Shown here: in pieces, positions 1 to 10,677 of the stretch | Position numbering within the stretch: position 1 is the first letter of the stretch | Layout: each line of letters starts with the position of its first letter | Assembly: GCF_002873455.1 (NCBI RefSeq) | Contig: NZ_MCUN01000008.1 | Location: forward strand, 62,001 to 126,000 | Reading direction: 5' to 3' | DNA length: 64,000 nt | Origin: Vibrio splendidus | GTDB taxonomy: Bacteria; Pseudomonadota; Gammaproteobacteria; Enterobacterales; Vibrionaceae | The notes under the pieces: generated by a model | The model's database searches: none | The model's input: the letters and a program-made list of their open reading frames with translations, nothing else | What the model was told of the DNA's origin: nothing | Program-made: the position numbers and the translations under genes

Positions 1-434
1 GGTACTGATATTTGTAAATGAATATCAGACAAAGTCGCCATGTTTGATGCTGGCTTACCTGTCATGCTGATAATCTTGATGTTCAAACGCTTCAATACCG
101 GGAATAAGCTTAGGATTTCACCTGATTCGCCAGAGTTGGATATTGCTATCACAACATCGCCAGCCCCGATCATTCCTAAGTCACCGTGCGCAGCTTCCCC
201 TGGGTGTACGAAGAAAGCGGATGTCCCAGTACTTGCTAGTGTTGCTGCTATTTTTTTGCCGATGTGACCAGATTTCCCCATGCCCATCACAACCACTTTT
301 CCTTTGTTGTTTAGGATAAGGTCGCAAGCTTTGCAAAAGTCATCATTAAAATATTGGTCCAATTGAGTAAGACCTGCAACTTCGGTTTCCAAAACTTGCT
401 TTGCAACACTGCGGTAATCGAATGACTGAGACAT
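1..434 (-). CDS. kdsD: Arabinose-5-phosphate isomerase KdsD (5' part, runs off window)
   Basis: The first 144 residues are visible; the gene continues beyond base 1. The enzyme converts ribulose-5-phosphate to arabinose-5-phosphate, the first step to Kdo for lipopolysaccharide. The sequence shows a SIS sugar-isomerase fold: the GMGKSGHIGKK loop near residue 51, HPGEAAHGDLGMI, and the phosphosugar-binding SNSGESGE loop. The ATG at 434 starts MSQSFDYRSVAKQ. It lies 34 bp downstream of yrbG on the same strand, the pair being an operon divergent from mlaF. The C-terminal CBS domains expected in this family are outside the window. Confidence 0.93.
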   Translation of the reverse strand, partial: MSQSFDYRSVAKQVLETEVAGLTQLDQYFNDDFCKACDLILNNKGKVVVMGMGKSGHIGKKIAATLASTGTSAFFVHPGEAAHGDLGMIGAGDVVIAISNSGESGEILSLFPVLKRLNIKIISMTGKPASNMATLSDIHLQISV

Positions 435-468
435 TAAATACTCCAAGTACGGGAAGTTAAATCAATAA

Positions 469-1434
469 TTAAGCTGACATGTTCATAAGTAGGTAAGCTT
501 GGTAGGCCACGAATGTCACTATTAGTACGCCGCCTTCAATACGATTCACACTGCGTGATTTACCTAACGCCATGACGACAAGCAGTAGCGATACGCCTAG
601 CATTACCCAGAAGTCACGACCCATAGCAAACTCGCTTAAGACGGAAGGGTTGAGGATGCCAGGGATACCCATAACAGCAAGGATGTTGAATACGTTCGAG
701 CCAATGATATTACCCACGGCCATATCATCCTCACCTTTCATTACGCCAGCAAGTGATGCTGCTAGCTCAGGCAGACTTGTACCAACGGCAATAATGGTTA
801 AACCAATCACAAGGTCGCTCATGCCAAAGAACTTCGCGATAACAACCGCGTTATCAACTAATACATTGGCAGCTAAAGGCAGAATAATTAGACCAACCAC
901 TACCCACATTGCGGCTTTAAGGTTACTTACGCCTTCTGGAACCTCAGATTCTTGCTCGTCAAGGAAGGCATCGCCGTTCTTTTTCTCGCTGCGGCTGATT
1001 TGCAGCATCGCAAATAAGAATGCGGCAAAAAGAACAAACAACAACACACCTTCATAGAATCCTAAATGGTTGTCCCACAGCAAAGCGCCCGCTAGTAGAG
1101 TGACACCAATCATCAATGGTAGTTCACGGCGAATCACGCCAGAGCTAATAGATAGTGGCTTGATAAGGGCTGTAATACCTAGAATCAACGCGATGTTGGC
1201 GATGTTTGAACCGAGAACGTTACCTACAGCTGTATCTGTTTTTCCGTCAAGCGCGGCTGTTGCAGAAACCATCATTTCTGGGGCCGAAGAGCCCATTGCT
1301 AGAATTGTCATACCGATAACTAGTGGTGAGATACCGAAGTTGCGAGCAAGAGCAGCGGCACCATAGACCAGTTTATCTGCACTCCACACCAAAAAACCTA
1401 GACCGATAATGAGAAACGCAATCGCTTCAAGCAT
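469..1434 (-). CDS. yrbG: Calcium/sodium antiporter YrbG
   Basis: Inner-membrane cation exchanger of the CaCA superfamily, 321 residues, about ten membrane segments. The two inverted alpha-repeats that bind cation are clear: GSSAPEMMVSATAAL with GNVLGSNIANI in the first half, and GTSLPELAASLAG with GNIIGSNVFNI in the second. A charged cytoplasmic loop (residues about 150-168) separates the halves. It is cotranscribed with kdsD downstream and divergent from the mla operon, with 264 bp of AT-rich promoter region between. The ion actually exchanged is inferred from the family. Confidence 0.93.
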   Translation of the reverse strand: MLEAIAFLIIGLGFLVWSADKLVYGAAALARNFGISPLVIGMTILAMGSSAPEMMVSATAALDGKTDTAVGNVLGSNIANIALILGITALIKPLSISSGVIRRELPLMIGVTLLAGALLWDNHLGFYEGVLLFVLFAAFLFAMLQISRSEKKNGDAFLDEQESEVPEGVSNLKAAMWVVVGLIILPLAANVLVDNAVVIAKFFGMSDLVIGLTIIAVGTSLPELAASLAGVMKGEDDMAVGNIIGSNVFNILAVMGIPGILNPSVLSEFAMGRDFWVMLGVSLLLVVMALGKSRSVNRIEGGVLIVTFVAYQAYLLMNMSA

Positions 1435-1698
1435 GATGATTCCTAAAAATTAATAAAAAACGGAGAATTAACCGCTAATTTTGACTTGTTGCTAGATAAA
1501 AGGGAAGTCACTCTACAAATTAATTGCCAGTTAGTGATAAAGAAATGTAGCCGAGCAAAGAATTTCTCAATGCTTTCAAATCCCTGCCATTATTTTCTGT
1601 TTTTTATAATTAATTGAACAGTGCTTTTAATTCTAAAGTAGACTCATTATTATTGCAGCCATAATTGGCGTTTTTTAAAGCAAGGAAACAACAAAAAT

Positions 1699-2493
1699 AT
1701 GTTGAACACTGAGCTTGTTAAAGTTAAGAACCTCAGCTTCTCACGCGGTGATCGCGTTATTTTTGATGACATCAGTTTAGAGGTGCCTCAAGGCAAAATA
1801 ACCGCAATCATGGGCCCGTCAGGGATCGGTAAAACGACTCTACTGCGTTTGATTGGCGGACAATTACCGCCAGATGAGGGCGAAATTTGGTTTGATGGTG
1901 ACAATATCCCTGCATTGTCACGTCGTAAGTTATATCAAGCCCGCAAGAAAATGAGCATGCTTTTCCAATCGGGGGCACTTTTTACTGATCTTAATGTCTT
2001 CGATAATGTGGCGTTCCCGCTGCGAGAGCACACTGAACTTAACGAAAAATTCATTCGTACCATCGTATTACTTAAGCTTGAAGCGGTAGGGTTACGAGGT
2101 GCTGCGCAATTGATGCCGAGTGAATTGTCTGGTGGGATGGCGAGACGAGCTGCACTGGCTCGTGCGATCGCATTGGATCCTGAACTTATCATGTACGATG
2201 AGCCGTTTGTTGGCCAAGACCCGATCACTATGGGCGTTTTGGTTGAGCTGATCCGTAATCTCAATCAAGCTTTGGGTTTAACCTCTATTGTTGTTTCTCA
2301 CGATGTGCCTGAGGTGATGAGTATCGCTGACTGGGTTTATCTGATGGCTGATGGAAAAATCATTGCTGCTGGCACGCCTGATGAGTTGTATAGCAATAGC
2401 GACCCGAGAGTACAGCAATTTTTGCAAGGTGACGCGGATGGTCCTGTGCCGTTTAGATTTCCTGCGAAGAGCTTAAAAGAGGATTTGTTTTAA
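1699..2493 (+). CDS. mlaF: Phospholipid ABC transporter ATP-binding protein MlaF
   Basis: ATPase of the MlaFEDB inner-membrane complex, which moves phospholipid between inner and outer membrane and keeps outer-leaflet lipid asymmetry. Walker A is GPSGIGKTT near residue 39, the ABC signature is [14 protein letters not shown], Walker B is LIMYDEPF followed by a switch histidine in VVSHD. At 264 residues it has the usual length. It is the first gene of mlaFEDCB-ibaG-murA; mlaE starts one base after its stop. Confidence 0.96.
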   Translation: MLNTELVKVKNLSFSRGDRVIFDDISLEVPQGKITAIMGPSGIGKTTLLRLIGGQLPPDEGEIWFDGDNIPALSRRKLYQARKKMSMLFQSGALFTDLNVFDNVAFPLREHTELNEKFIRTIVLLKLEAVGLRGAAQLMPSELSGGMARRAALARAIALDPELIMYDEPFVGQDPITMGVLVELIRNLNQALGLTSIVVSHDVPEVMSIADWVYLMADGKIIAAGTPDELYSNSDPRVQQFLQGDADGPVPFRFPAKSLKEDLF

Positions 2494-2494
2494 T

Positions 2495-3274
2495 ATGATT
2501 GTTAAAGCTATTGCGGGTGTCGGTAAGCGAACACTTGCGATCTGTGAGTCATTTGGTCGAGCAAGTCTGATGTTATTTGGGGCTTTGTTTGGCATTCCGA
2601 GACTAAAGAACTTCCCTTTATTCGTTAAACAACTTTATAGCGTTGGTGTTCAGTCATTAGCTATTATTTTGGTTTCGGGTCTGTTTATTGGCATGGTACT
2701 TAGCCTACAGGGTTATGTCGTATTAATTGATTACGGTGCTGAGGGTAACCTTGGGCAAATGGTTGCGCTTTCACTCTTACGCGAGTTGGGCCCTGTGGTG
2801 ACTGCGTTGTTATTTGCAGGCCGCGCAGGTTCAGCGTTAACCGCTGAGATCGGCTTAATGAAAGCTACCGAGCAGATCTCTAGCCTCGAGATGATGGCCG
2901 TCGATCCTCTCAAACGCATTATTGCGCCACGCCTTTGGGCCGGGCTTATCTCAATGCCGCTGCTCGCTATGATCTTTATGGCGGTTGGGATTTGGGGCGC
3001 TCAGTTAGTTGGTGTTGATTGGAAAGGCATTGACCATGGCAGTTTTTGGTCTGCGATGCAGTCTTCCGTTGAGCTAGGTCGAGATATTGGTAACAGCACA
3101 ATCAAATGTATGGTCTTTGCTATAACAGTAACTTGGATCGCACTTTTTAATGGTTACGACGCAGTGCCGACCTCAGAAGGTATTAGTCAGGCAACCACAC
3201 GCACTGTAGTGCACTCTTCTCTAGCGGTATTAGGGCTAGATTTTGTTCTTACCGCATTGATGTTTGGGAATTAA
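2495..3274 (+). CDS. mlaE: Phospholipid ABC transporter permease MlaE
   Basis: Permease of the Mla complex, 259 residues, with an N-terminal amphipathic stretch and about five membrane helices. The MlaE/permease hallmark is visible around [27 protein letters not shown] (residues 90-117 region, quoted in part) and [13 protein letters not shown], which contacts the ATPase. One base separates it from mlaF and two from mlaD, so the three are translationally coupled. Confidence 0.95.
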   Translation: MIVKAIAGVGKRTLAICESFGRASLMLFGALFGIPRLKNFPLFVKQLYSVGVQSLAIILVSGLFIGMVLSLQGYVVLIDYGAEGNLGQMVALSLLRELGPVVTALLFAGRAGSALTAEIGLMKATEQISSLEMMAVDPLKRIIAPRLWAGLISMPLLAMIFMAVGIWGAQLVGVDWKGIDHGSFWSAMQSSVELGRDIGNSTIKCMVFAITVTWIALFNGYDAVPTSEGISQATTRTVVHSSLAVLGLDFVLTALMFGN

Positions 3275-3276
3275 TC

Positions 3277-3768
3277 ATGCAACAAACTCGAAAATTAGAA
3301 TTATGGGTCGGCACTTTTGTTATTGTCGGAATTTGCGCAATCTTAATCATGATCTTTCAAGTCGCTGACGTAAAAGGCTTAGGTTCTAACCATACTTACA
3401 GTCTAAAAGCGACCTTTGATAACATTGGTAGTCTAAAAGTTCGCTCTCCAGTGAAGGTGGGTGGTGTCGTTGTCGGTCGAGTTAAAAGCATTGAGCTTGA
3501 TACCGAGAGTTACCTTCCTATTGTTGAATTGTCTATTGATGCGAAGTACTCACAATTTCCAGATACCTCTAGTGCTCAAATCTTAACGTCTGGCTTAATC
3601 GGTGAGCAATACATCAGTCTAGTCCCAGGCTTCATTTTTGATGATGAAGAGATGTTGGTTGATGGTGATTCTATTGAAGACACCAAATCAGCACTAGTGC
3701 TAGAAGATTTGATTGGTCAAGTGCTGTATAGCGTTGGTGGTTCTGATGACAGCGAAGCTAAGGAATAA
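3277..3768 (+). CDS. mlaD: Mla complex substrate-binding MCE protein MlaD
   Basis: Membrane-anchored periplasmic MCE-domain protein that forms the hexameric lipid ring of MlaFEDB. An N-terminal helix (residues about 8-27, VGTFVIVGICAILIMIF) anchors it. The MCE domain starts with the YSLKATFDNIGSLKVRSPVKVGG region and contains VGRVKSIELD and SGLIGEQYISL. 163 residues, normal for the family. mlaC follows four bases later. Confidence 0.95.
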   Translation: MQQTRKLELWVGTFVIVGICAILIMIFQVADVKGLGSNHTYSLKATFDNIGSLKVRSPVKVGGVVVGRVKSIELDTESYLPIVELSIDAKYSQFPDTSSAQILTSGLIGEQYISLVPGFIFDDEEMLVDGDSIEDTKSALVLEDLIGQVLYSVGGSDDSEAKE

Positions 3769-3772
3769 GATA

Positions 3773-4450
3773 ATGTTGAAAACTATTAGTCACTTCAAAG
3801 CTATTGGTTACTTGAAATCAATGTTTATGGTAGCAATGGCTTCACTTATTTCTGCTCAAGCTTTTGCAGCAGAATCGATTGATCGCACTCAGCCTTATCA
3901 GATGATGACGCAAGTTGCTGAAGTGGCGTTTGATCGTTTAAAGAGTGAACAAAACAATATCCAAGAAGACCCTGAGTTGTTGAAGGTCATTGTTGAAGAA
4001 GAGTTGATGCCTTATGTAAATGCTCAATATGCGGCACTTAAGCTTTTAGGGCCTAACTTAAAAGGTGCGGATAGAAAAGACGTGCGTGTATTTATCGATG
4101 CATTCCGTAAATATCTCGTTTCTTCTTACGCTCAAGTACTGACTCAGTACACAGATCAGACGATTGAATTTGGTCCAGAACCAAAAATCAAAGCAGATAG
4201 TCGTATTACCAGTATTAAGGTTAGTATCATTGATACGCCGCGACCAAACATTAAGCTTGAATTTAAGCTACGCAAAGATAAGAAGTCGGGCGAGTGGAAG
4301 GCGTTTGATATGGTTGCCGAAGGTATAAGCCTGCTATCGAGCAAGCAGTCGGAGTGGAATTCTAAGATTCGTCAAGAAGGTATCTTGACTGTTGCTGATG
4401 AACTAGAGAGACTCGCAGCACAACCTATTCGTTTTGAGAGTAGTAAATAA
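3773..4450 (+). CDS. mlaC: Periplasmic phospholipid shuttle MlaC
   Basis: Soluble periplasmic carrier that ferries phospholipid between the outer-membrane MlaA complex and MlaD. The ATG at 3773 (AAGGA eight bases upstream) gives a signal peptide with a cut after AQAFA, residue about 30; a longer reading frame opens at 3713 but would overlap mlaD. The mature protein fits the MlaC family: YQMMTQVAEVAFDRL near the start, the RKYLVSSYAQVLTQY helix, and WKAFDMVAEGISLLSS near the end. Its TAA overlaps the mlaB ATG by one base. Confidence 0.94.
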   Translation: MLKTISHFKAIGYLKSMFMVAMASLISAQAFAAESIDRTQPYQMMTQVAEVAFDRLKSEQNNIQEDPELLKVIVEEELMPYVNAQYAALKLLGPNLKGADRKDVRVFIDAFRKYLVSSYAQVLTQYTDQTIEFGPEPKIKADSRITSIKVSIIDTPRPNIKLEFKLRKDKKSGEWKAFDMVAEGISLLSSKQSEWNSKIRQEGILTVADELERLAAQPIRFESSK

Positions 4451-4758
4451 TGAGCCACTCTCAATGGCAAGCACTAAGCTCTAAAGAATATCAACTTCTC
4501 GGGGATATAGACCGAGATAGCGTCCCTGCAATCTGGCGTATATTGGAAAAGTGGCAAACGACGGAATCGAGCGTTGAAATTGACCTTAGCCATTTAAATC
4601 GGGTCGATTCAGCAGGAATGGTGATGCTAATTCACTTATTAGAGCATGCAAAAAATCAAAACTGTCATATAATGCTCAGTTTCGTGCCAGAACAATTACG
4701 AACGTTGTTCCAATTGAGCAATATCCAGCCAATGATGGCAGAACACATAAAAAATTAG
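4450..4758 (+). CDS. mlaB: STAS-domain protein MlaB
   Basis: Small cytoplasmic STAS protein of 102 residues that binds MlaF and stabilises the transporter. The STAS core strand-loop-helix is [26 protein letters not shown], with the conserved D-S-A-G loop (positions about 52-56). It overlaps mlaC by one base, a sign of coupled translation. Confidence 0.92.
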   Translation: MSHSQWQALSSKEYQLLGDIDRDSVPAIWRILEKWQTTESSVEIDLSHLNRVDSAGMVMLIHLLEHAKNQNCHIMLSFVPEQLRTLFQLSNIQPMMAEHIKN

Positions 4759-4771
4759 GCAGGAGCTATTT

Positions 4772-6300
<1,529 letters not shown>

Positions 6301-6340
6301 CTTAGGTTAGTTGATTTATGAATCAGTAAGATGAAAACAT

Positions 6341-6371
6341 AAAAGTCGAAACCTTGGTTTCGGCTTTTTTA
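6341..6371 (+). terminator. Rho-independent terminator after murA
   Basis: Stem AAGTCGAAACC / GGTTTCGGCTT with a two-base loop followed by a T run. Confidence 0.85.
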
Positions 6372-6451
6372 TAGTTGTATTTACCGCAAGTGAACCTATT
6401 GCCTATTTTGTGCGAATAGATGAATCAACTTGGCGGTTGATGAGGAACAAA

Positions 6452-7177
6452 ATGATAGCAATATTACGTATTTTCGCAGTGGCGATATTTGCGATTCTTA
6501 TGTTTGTATTTGGGTGTGGTTACTGCTTACTAAGTCCACGTAACCCAAAACACGTATTTACCTTTGGCCGTTATTTTGGTCGTATGTCGAAAATCTTTGG
6601 CATGAAGTTAGAGCTTCGTATCCCAGAAGATGCTTACTCTCGTGGCCAACATGTTTATGTTGCAAACCACCAAAACAGCTGGGATCTATTCACTATTTCA
6701 TCAGCGGTAACACCTAAAGTTGTGACAGTGGGTAAGAAAAGCCTAGTGTGGATGCCTCTTTTTGGTCAGCTGTACTGGTTGACGGGCAATATTCTAATTG
6801 ACCGCGCTAACCGTAGCAAAGCAGTAGGCACAATTGATCAGGTTGTGACGAGTTTAAAAGAGAGCGATGTTTCGGTTTGGATGTTCCCAGAGGGCACTCG
6901 TTCTCGTGGCCGTGGTATGTTACCGTTCAAAACGGGAGCTTTCCACGCTGCAATTGGTGCGGGCTTGCCTATTATCCCTATCGTGTGCAGTTCAACAGGT
7001 GGCGTGAAGCTAAATCGTTGGAACAATGGTCATGTGATTGTTGAAATGCTGCCACCAATCAACACTGAAGACTACGATAAGTCTAATGTTCGTCAACTGG
7101 CTAACCTCGCTCGTGAGCAGATGGCTGCTAAGCTTGAAGAGTTAGACAAAGAAGTGGTTGAGCTTAATAAGAAGTAA
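6452..7177 (+). CDS. plsC: 1-acyl-sn-glycerol-3-phosphate acyltransferase (PlsC type)
   Basis: Inner-membrane enzyme that makes phosphatidic acid from lysophosphatidic acid and acyl-ACP or acyl-CoA. The four acyltransferase blocks are present: NHQNSWDLF (HX4D catalytic dyad), LTGNILIDR, FPEGTRSRGRGMLPFKTGAF and LPIIPIV. An N-terminal helix (ILRIFAVAIFAILMFVFGCG) anchors it. I start at 6452 (MIAILRIF) because GAGGA lies just upstream; a frame extension to 6410 has no such site. 241 residues, close to E. coli PlsC. It is a separate unit between two terminators. Confidence 0.88.
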   Translation: MIAILRIFAVAIFAILMFVFGCGYCLLSPRNPKHVFTFGRYFGRMSKIFGMKLELRIPEDAYSRGQHVYVANHQNSWDLFTISSAVTPKVVTVGKKSLVWMPLFGQLYWLTGNILIDRANRSKAVGTIDQVVTSLKESDVSVWMFPEGTRSRGRGMLPFKTGAFHAAIGAGLPIIPIVCSSTGGVKLNRWNNGHVIVEMLPPINTEDYDKSNVRQLANLAREQMAAKLEELDKEVVELNKK

Positions 7178-7202
7178 TCATATACGCGAAACGATGAACA
7201 AT

Positions 7203-7233
7203 AAAAAAGGTTGCCAATTGGGCAACCTTTTTT
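7203..7233 (+). terminator. Terminator between plsC and ridA
   Basis: Symmetric hairpin AAAGGTTGCC / GGCAACCTTT flanked by A and T runs. It can serve the plsC gene and, from the other side, the ridA transcript. Confidence 0.85.
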
Positions 7234-7300
7234 GTATCTGATAAACGCTCAGCTTTATGCCAACTTGTTTACTAGAAACCGTTGTTCTATAGATTAAAAT

Positions 7301-7690
7301 CTATTTGCGAACCGCAATAGCCTCGATCTCAATACCTACATCTTTTGGCAGACGCGCTACTTCAACACATGAACGTGCAGGGTAGTTTGCAACACCGTGC
7401 TCATCAAAGAACTTACCGTAAACTTCGTTTACTGTACCGAAGTCGTTTAGGTCTTTAACGAATACCGTTAGTTTTACGATGTCTTTTACTGTCAGGCCAG
7501 AAGCCTCAACAACGGCTTGAACATTGTCTAGAGATTGGCGAGCTTGCTCTGCGATATCAGCAGATACTTCACCAGTTGCTGGATTTACTGGGATTTGACC
7601 AGAAGTCAGTACCATGTTGCCAAGGTCAACACCTTGCACGTATGGGCCGATTGCAGCTGGAGCAGATTCTGTGTGAAGTACTTTAGTCAT
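7301..7690 (-). CDS. ridA: 2-iminobutanoate/2-iminopropanoate deaminase RidA
   Basis: 129-residue RidA (YjgF) protein that hydrolyses reactive enamine/imine intermediates released by PLP enzymes such as threonine dehydratase. Family markers: IGPYVQG near residue 15, SGQIPVNPATGE, the NYPARSCVEVARLP segment with the substrate-binding arginine (near residue 105), and the C-terminal VEIEAIA. It lies downstream of pyrBI on the same strand, the usual gammaproteobacterial order, with about 136 bp between. Confidence 0.94.
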   Translation of the reverse strand: MTKVLHTESAPAAIGPYVQGVDLGNMVLTSGQIPVNPATGEVSADIAEQARQSLDNVQAVVEASGLTVKDIVKLTVFVKDLNDFGTVNEVYGKFFDEHGVANYPARSCVEVARLPKDVGIEIEAIAVRK

Positions 7691-7826
7691 TGGTTTATTC
7701 CATCAGTTATTAGATAAAAATCAATTTTCAGTGTGCCTTCAAACTTTGGATAGGTAAAGGGTAAAATACCCCGCACAGGCGAGGTATTGAATAGTTTTTG
7801 CGTTCGATCGGTGTTGCCGTATGACG

Positions 7827-8288
7827 TTATCTTTCTGTCACGATCTCACGAGAGAATACTTTTTCGCAGTACTTACACTTCAATCGAATATCTTCTTTCT
7901 TTTCAAAGATCTTAAAGCTGCTTTCAACGGGTTCATTGTGAGTAATACAGTTGGTGTTTGGACACTCGAACACATCGTTGATTTGCTCAGGAAGTTCTAG
8001 TGGTAGCTTTTTAACCACTTCGTAATCTTCGATTTGGTTGACGGTCGCATGAGGCGCGTAAAGAGCCAGCTTGCTTGCTTGTTCTTCCGTGATAAACACA
8101 TTCTCTATCTTGAGTAAGTCTTTACCGCCTAGAGCAGAAGATGGCAGGTTTAGGCCGATGGTTACTCGCTGGTTAGAGTTATGCATGTCGAACAGTTTGA
8201 GTACCTTGATCCCGATGTTTGTTGGGATATGGTCGATGACTGTTCCGTTCTTGATTGCTTCAACTTTTAATTGAGTCTCTTTAGACAT
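7827..8288 (-). CDS. pyrI: Aspartate carbamoyltransferase regulatory chain PyrI
   Basis: Regulatory subunit of aspartate transcarbamoylase; binds CTP/ATP and bridges catalytic trimers. The N-terminal allosteric part has [14 protein letters not shown]. The C-terminal zinc domain has four cysteines in the pattern CPNTNC and CKYC (residues about 109, 114, 138, 141). 153 residues as in E. coli. It follows pyrB after 12 bases. Confidence 0.95.
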   Translation of the reverse strand: MSKETQLKVEAIKNGTVIDHIPTNIGIKVLKLFDMHNSNQRVTIGLNLPSSALGGKDLLKIENVFITEEQASKLALYAPHATVNQIEDYEVVKKLPLELPEQINDVFECPNTNCITHNEPVESSFKIFEKKEDIRLKCKYCEKVFSREIVTER

Positions 8289-8300
8289 GATATCTCTCCT

Positions 8301-9230
8301 CTACAGCGTTTCGTTAAGAACAAGGGCTAGCAATGCTTCACGTGCGTAAACACCGTTCTCTGCTTGCTGGAAGTAGTAAGCGTAAGGTGTTTTATCAACA
8401 TCGATAGTAATTTCATCAACACGAGGAAGAGGGTGAAGAACCTTTAGGTTATCACGTGCATTTTCCAACATCGGAGCTGTCAGGATGTACGCTGATTTGA
8501 TGTGTGCGTATTCCGATTCATCAAAACGTTCTTTTTGAACTCGAGTCATGTACAGAACATCCAACTCTGGAATCACATCTTCCATGTCTGTCAGCAGTTG
8601 GTACTTGATGCCCGCTTCATCAAGCTCTTCACAAATGTAGTCAGGCATCGCCAGTGCTTTTGGAGCAACGAAGTAGAAACAGATGTTGTCGAACTTCGCT
8701 AGCGCTTGAGTCAGCGAGTGAACCGTACGGCCGTACTTAAGGTCACCAACGAATGCAACATTGAGATTGTCTAAGCGGCCTTGTGTTTCAGCGATAGAGA
8801 ATAGGTCTAACAGTGTTTGAGTTGGGTGTTGGTTTGCGCCGTCACCTGCGTTAATTACAGGTACACCATTAGAGAACTCAGAAGCCAAACGCGCTGCACC
8901 TTCTTGAGGGTGGCGCATTACGTAAGCATCAACGTATGAAGAGATAACCTGTACGGAATCCGCTAGCGTCTCGCCTTTCTTCGCCAGTGACGTGTTACCA
9001 CCACTGTCGAAACCAATTACATCACCACCGATGCGTTGAATAGCCGTTTCGAAAGAGAGACGAGTTCGTGTTGAAGGTTCGAAGAAGCAGCTTGCAACAA
9101 CTTTGTTCTTGATGAGTTCTGGGTTTGGTTTAGCCTTTAGCTGACCTGCCGTTTGAACAATTAATTCTAGCTCTTCACGAGAAAGCTCTGGAATTGAGAT
9201 GATGTGCTTTTGATAGAGCGAATTCGCCAT
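8301..9230 (-). CDS. pyrB: Aspartate carbamoyltransferase catalytic chain PyrB
   Basis: Catalytic subunit that makes N-carbamoyl-aspartate, the committed step of pyrimidine synthesis. Carbamoyl-phosphate loop [12 protein letters not shown], mobile-loop SLAKKGE, and HPTQTLLDL and HPLPRVDE are all present. The start at 9230 ([13 protein letters not shown]) matches E. coli; the open frame extends five codons further. Expression is likely controlled by the attenuator immediately upstream. Confidence 0.95.
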   Translation of the reverse strand: MANSLYQKHIISIPELSREELELIVQTAGQLKAKPNPELIKNKVVASCFFEPSTRTRLSFETAIQRIGGDVIGFDSGGNTSLAKKGETLADSVQVISSYVDAYVMRHPQEGAARLASEFSNGVPVINAGDGANQHPTQTLLDLFSIAETQGRLDNLNVAFVGDLKYGRTVHSLTQALAKFDNICFYFVAPKALAMPDYICEELDEAGIKYQLLTDMEDVIPELDVLYMTRVQKERFDESEYAHIKSAYILTAPMLENARDNLKVLHPLPRVDEITIDVDKTPYAYYFQQAENGVYAREALLALVLNETL

Positions 9231-9262
9231 GATCTTCTTCCCCACAATAATGTATTGGCCAT

Positions 9263-9290
9263 AAAAAAGCCCCCCATAATGGGAGGCTTT
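9263..9290 (-). terminator. pyrBI attenuator hairpin
   Basis: On the minus strand: stem GCCTCCC / GGGGGGC (one G-T pair) with loop ATTAT followed by six T, 33 bases before the pyrB start. The preceding leader ORF ends inside it, which is the pyrBI attenuation arrangement: close coupling of ribosome and polymerase at low UTP prevents termination. Confidence 0.85.
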
Positions 9291-9423
9291 AAAAAAGTGC
9301 TGAAAAGCAGAATAGGCGGCCTGGCAAGCATGCTAGCTTGCGAGCAATATTTGGTGTTTTCACAATTTTATTATGTGTTTTCACAATATCATTATGTTTT
9401 ATCACAACATTGCTTGGCGTCAT
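9289..9423 (-). CDS. pyrL: pyrBI operon leader peptide PyrL
   Basis: 44-residue ORF on the minus strand, starting [12 protein letters not shown] and ending [10 protein letters not shown], whose TAA overlaps the attenuator hairpin. The codons before the stop form a T-rich tract (TTTTCAGCACTTTTTTAA), the expected UTP-sensitive pause. It starts about 30 bp downstream of a good promoter. Its residues do not resemble E. coli PyrL much, but the size, position and mechanism fit; the function is inferred from them. Confidence 0.75.
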   Translation of the reverse strand: MTPSNVVIKHNDIVKTHNKIVKTPNIARKLACLPGRLFCFSALF

Positions 9424-9452
9424 TTTCACTACTCTCAGACAAATTGCCGAGA

Positions 9453-9480
9453 ATTATACGCTTTCAAATTGTGAGCGCAA
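9453..9480 (-). promoter_or_regulatory. Promoter of pyrL-pyrBI
   Basis: Minus-strand -35 TTGCGC (9475-9480) and perfect -10 TATAAT (9453-9458), spacer 16 bp, upstream of the pyrL ATG at 9423. Confidence 0.7.
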
Positions 9481-9516
9481 GCGATTACATCAAGCTTTGT
9501 TTACTTTCAGTTTTCG

Positions 9517-10521
9517 CTATTGACCCAGTGTCGCAACCATTACCGCCTTGATGGTGTGCATGCGATTCTCTGCTTCATCAAACACAATTGAGTAGTTGGA
9601 CTCAAATACTTCGTCTGTTACTTCCAAGCCGTTCATTCCATATTTGTCTGCAACTTGCTGGCCGATCACGGTTTCATTGTTGTGGAAAGCTGGCAGGCAA
9701 TGCATGAACTTCACTTGAGGGTTACCTGTGAGCTTTATGACATCCATATTCACTTGGTAAGGTGTCATCACAGCCACGCGTTCGTCCCAAGCTTCGGGCG
9801 CTTCACCCATAGAAACCCAAACATCGGTGTAAAGGAAATCACAGCCTTTCACGCCTTCGGCAACGTATTCTGTCAGCGTGATTTTGGCACCTGTACTTTG
9901 CGCGATAGCTTGGCACTCTTCAACGAGCTGTTCTTCTGGCCAGAACGCTTTAGGCGCGACAAGGCGAATATCCATACCCATTTTCGCTGCACCTACTAAC
10001 AGAGAGTTCCCCATGTTGTTACGTGCATCTCCTAGGTAAGCAAAACTGATTTGATGCAGATGTTTACCGCGACCATGTTCGAGCATTGTGAGGAAATCAG
10101 CCAAGATCTGAGTTGGATGGAACTCATTGGTTAGACCATTCCAAACCGGTACACCGGCATAAGCGCCAAGATCTTCGACAATGCTTTGGCCAAACCCTCG
10201 GTATTCAATGCCATCGTACATGCGACCTAATACACGCGCGGTATCTTTCATTGATTCTTTTTGACCAATCTGAGAACCAGAAGGGCCTAAATAAGAGACT
10301 TGAGCTCCTTGATCAAAAGCAGCTACCTCAAAGGCACATCGAGTTCGAGTTGATGCTTTTTCAAAGATCAAAGCGATGTTTTTACCGTTAAGCTTTTTCT
10401 GCTCTGTACCTGCATACTTAGCTTTTTTAAGGTCAGCAGACAGGTCGAGTAAAAACTGAATCTCTTTAGGAGTAAAGTCGAGAAGTTTTAGAAAGTTACG
10501 ATTGCGAAGATTAAATGCCAT
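9517..10521 (-). CDS. argF: Ornithine carbamoyltransferase ArgF
   Basis: Makes citrulline from ornithine and carbamoyl phosphate in arginine synthesis. The carbamoyl-phosphate motif is [15 protein letters not shown], the ornithine loop is [10 protein letters not shown] near residue 273, and [10 protein letters not shown] and SMGE are present. 334 residues, the family's usual length. It is downstream of arcA on the same strand but separated by a terminator, and an ARG-box-like site lies upstream. A catabolic OTC is possible because arcA is adjacent; the sequence alone does not decide. Confidence 0.92.
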   Translation of the reverse strand: MAFNLRNRNFLKLLDFTPKEIQFLLDLSADLKKAKYAGTEQKKLNGKNIALIFEKASTRTRCAFEVAAFDQGAQVSYLGPSGSQIGQKESMKDTARVLGRMYDGIEYRGFGQSIVEDLGAYAGVPVWNGLTNEFHPTQILADFLTMLEHGRGKHLHQISFAYLGDARNNMGNSLLVGAAKMGMDIRLVAPKAFWPEEQLVEECQAIAQSTGAKITLTEYVAEGVKGCDFLYTDVWVSMGEAPEAWDERVAVMTPYQVNMDVIKLTGNPQVKFMHCLPAFHNNETVIGQQVADKYGMNGLEVTDEVFESNYSIVFDEAENRMHTIKAVMVATLGQ

Positions 10522-10585
10522 CTCTCGCTCCTTGGGTATATAGAATCAATGAAGAACTCAGTTAAACATAAAAATGCTATATTTG

Positions 10586-10599
10586 TGAATATTTATTTT
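10586..10599. promoter_or_regulatory. Possible ArgR box upstream of argF
   Basis: TGAATATTTATTTT compares with the ArgR half-site pair TGAAT-N4-ATTCA: left half perfect, right half three of five. About 65 bp upstream of argF. Only one box is seen, where ArgR targets often have two. Confidence 0.4.
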
Positions 10600-10611
10600 A
10601 TTTATTTGATA

Positions 10612-10641
10612 AAAAAGGCCAGTACAATGGTACTGGCCTAG
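10612..10641 (-). terminator. Terminator after arcA
   Basis: Minus strand: AGGCCAGTAC / GTACTGGCCT with loop CATT, followed by a T run. It separates arcA from argF. Confidence 0.85.
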
Positions 10642-10677
10642 ATAAGTTAATGTGTTCGCTTTATTGAACTACTTGAG

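Noticed and set aside
572..1366. Plus-strand open frames over yrbG
   Set aside because: Antisense shadows of a well-conserved antiporter gene; no ribosome-binding site or protein motif.
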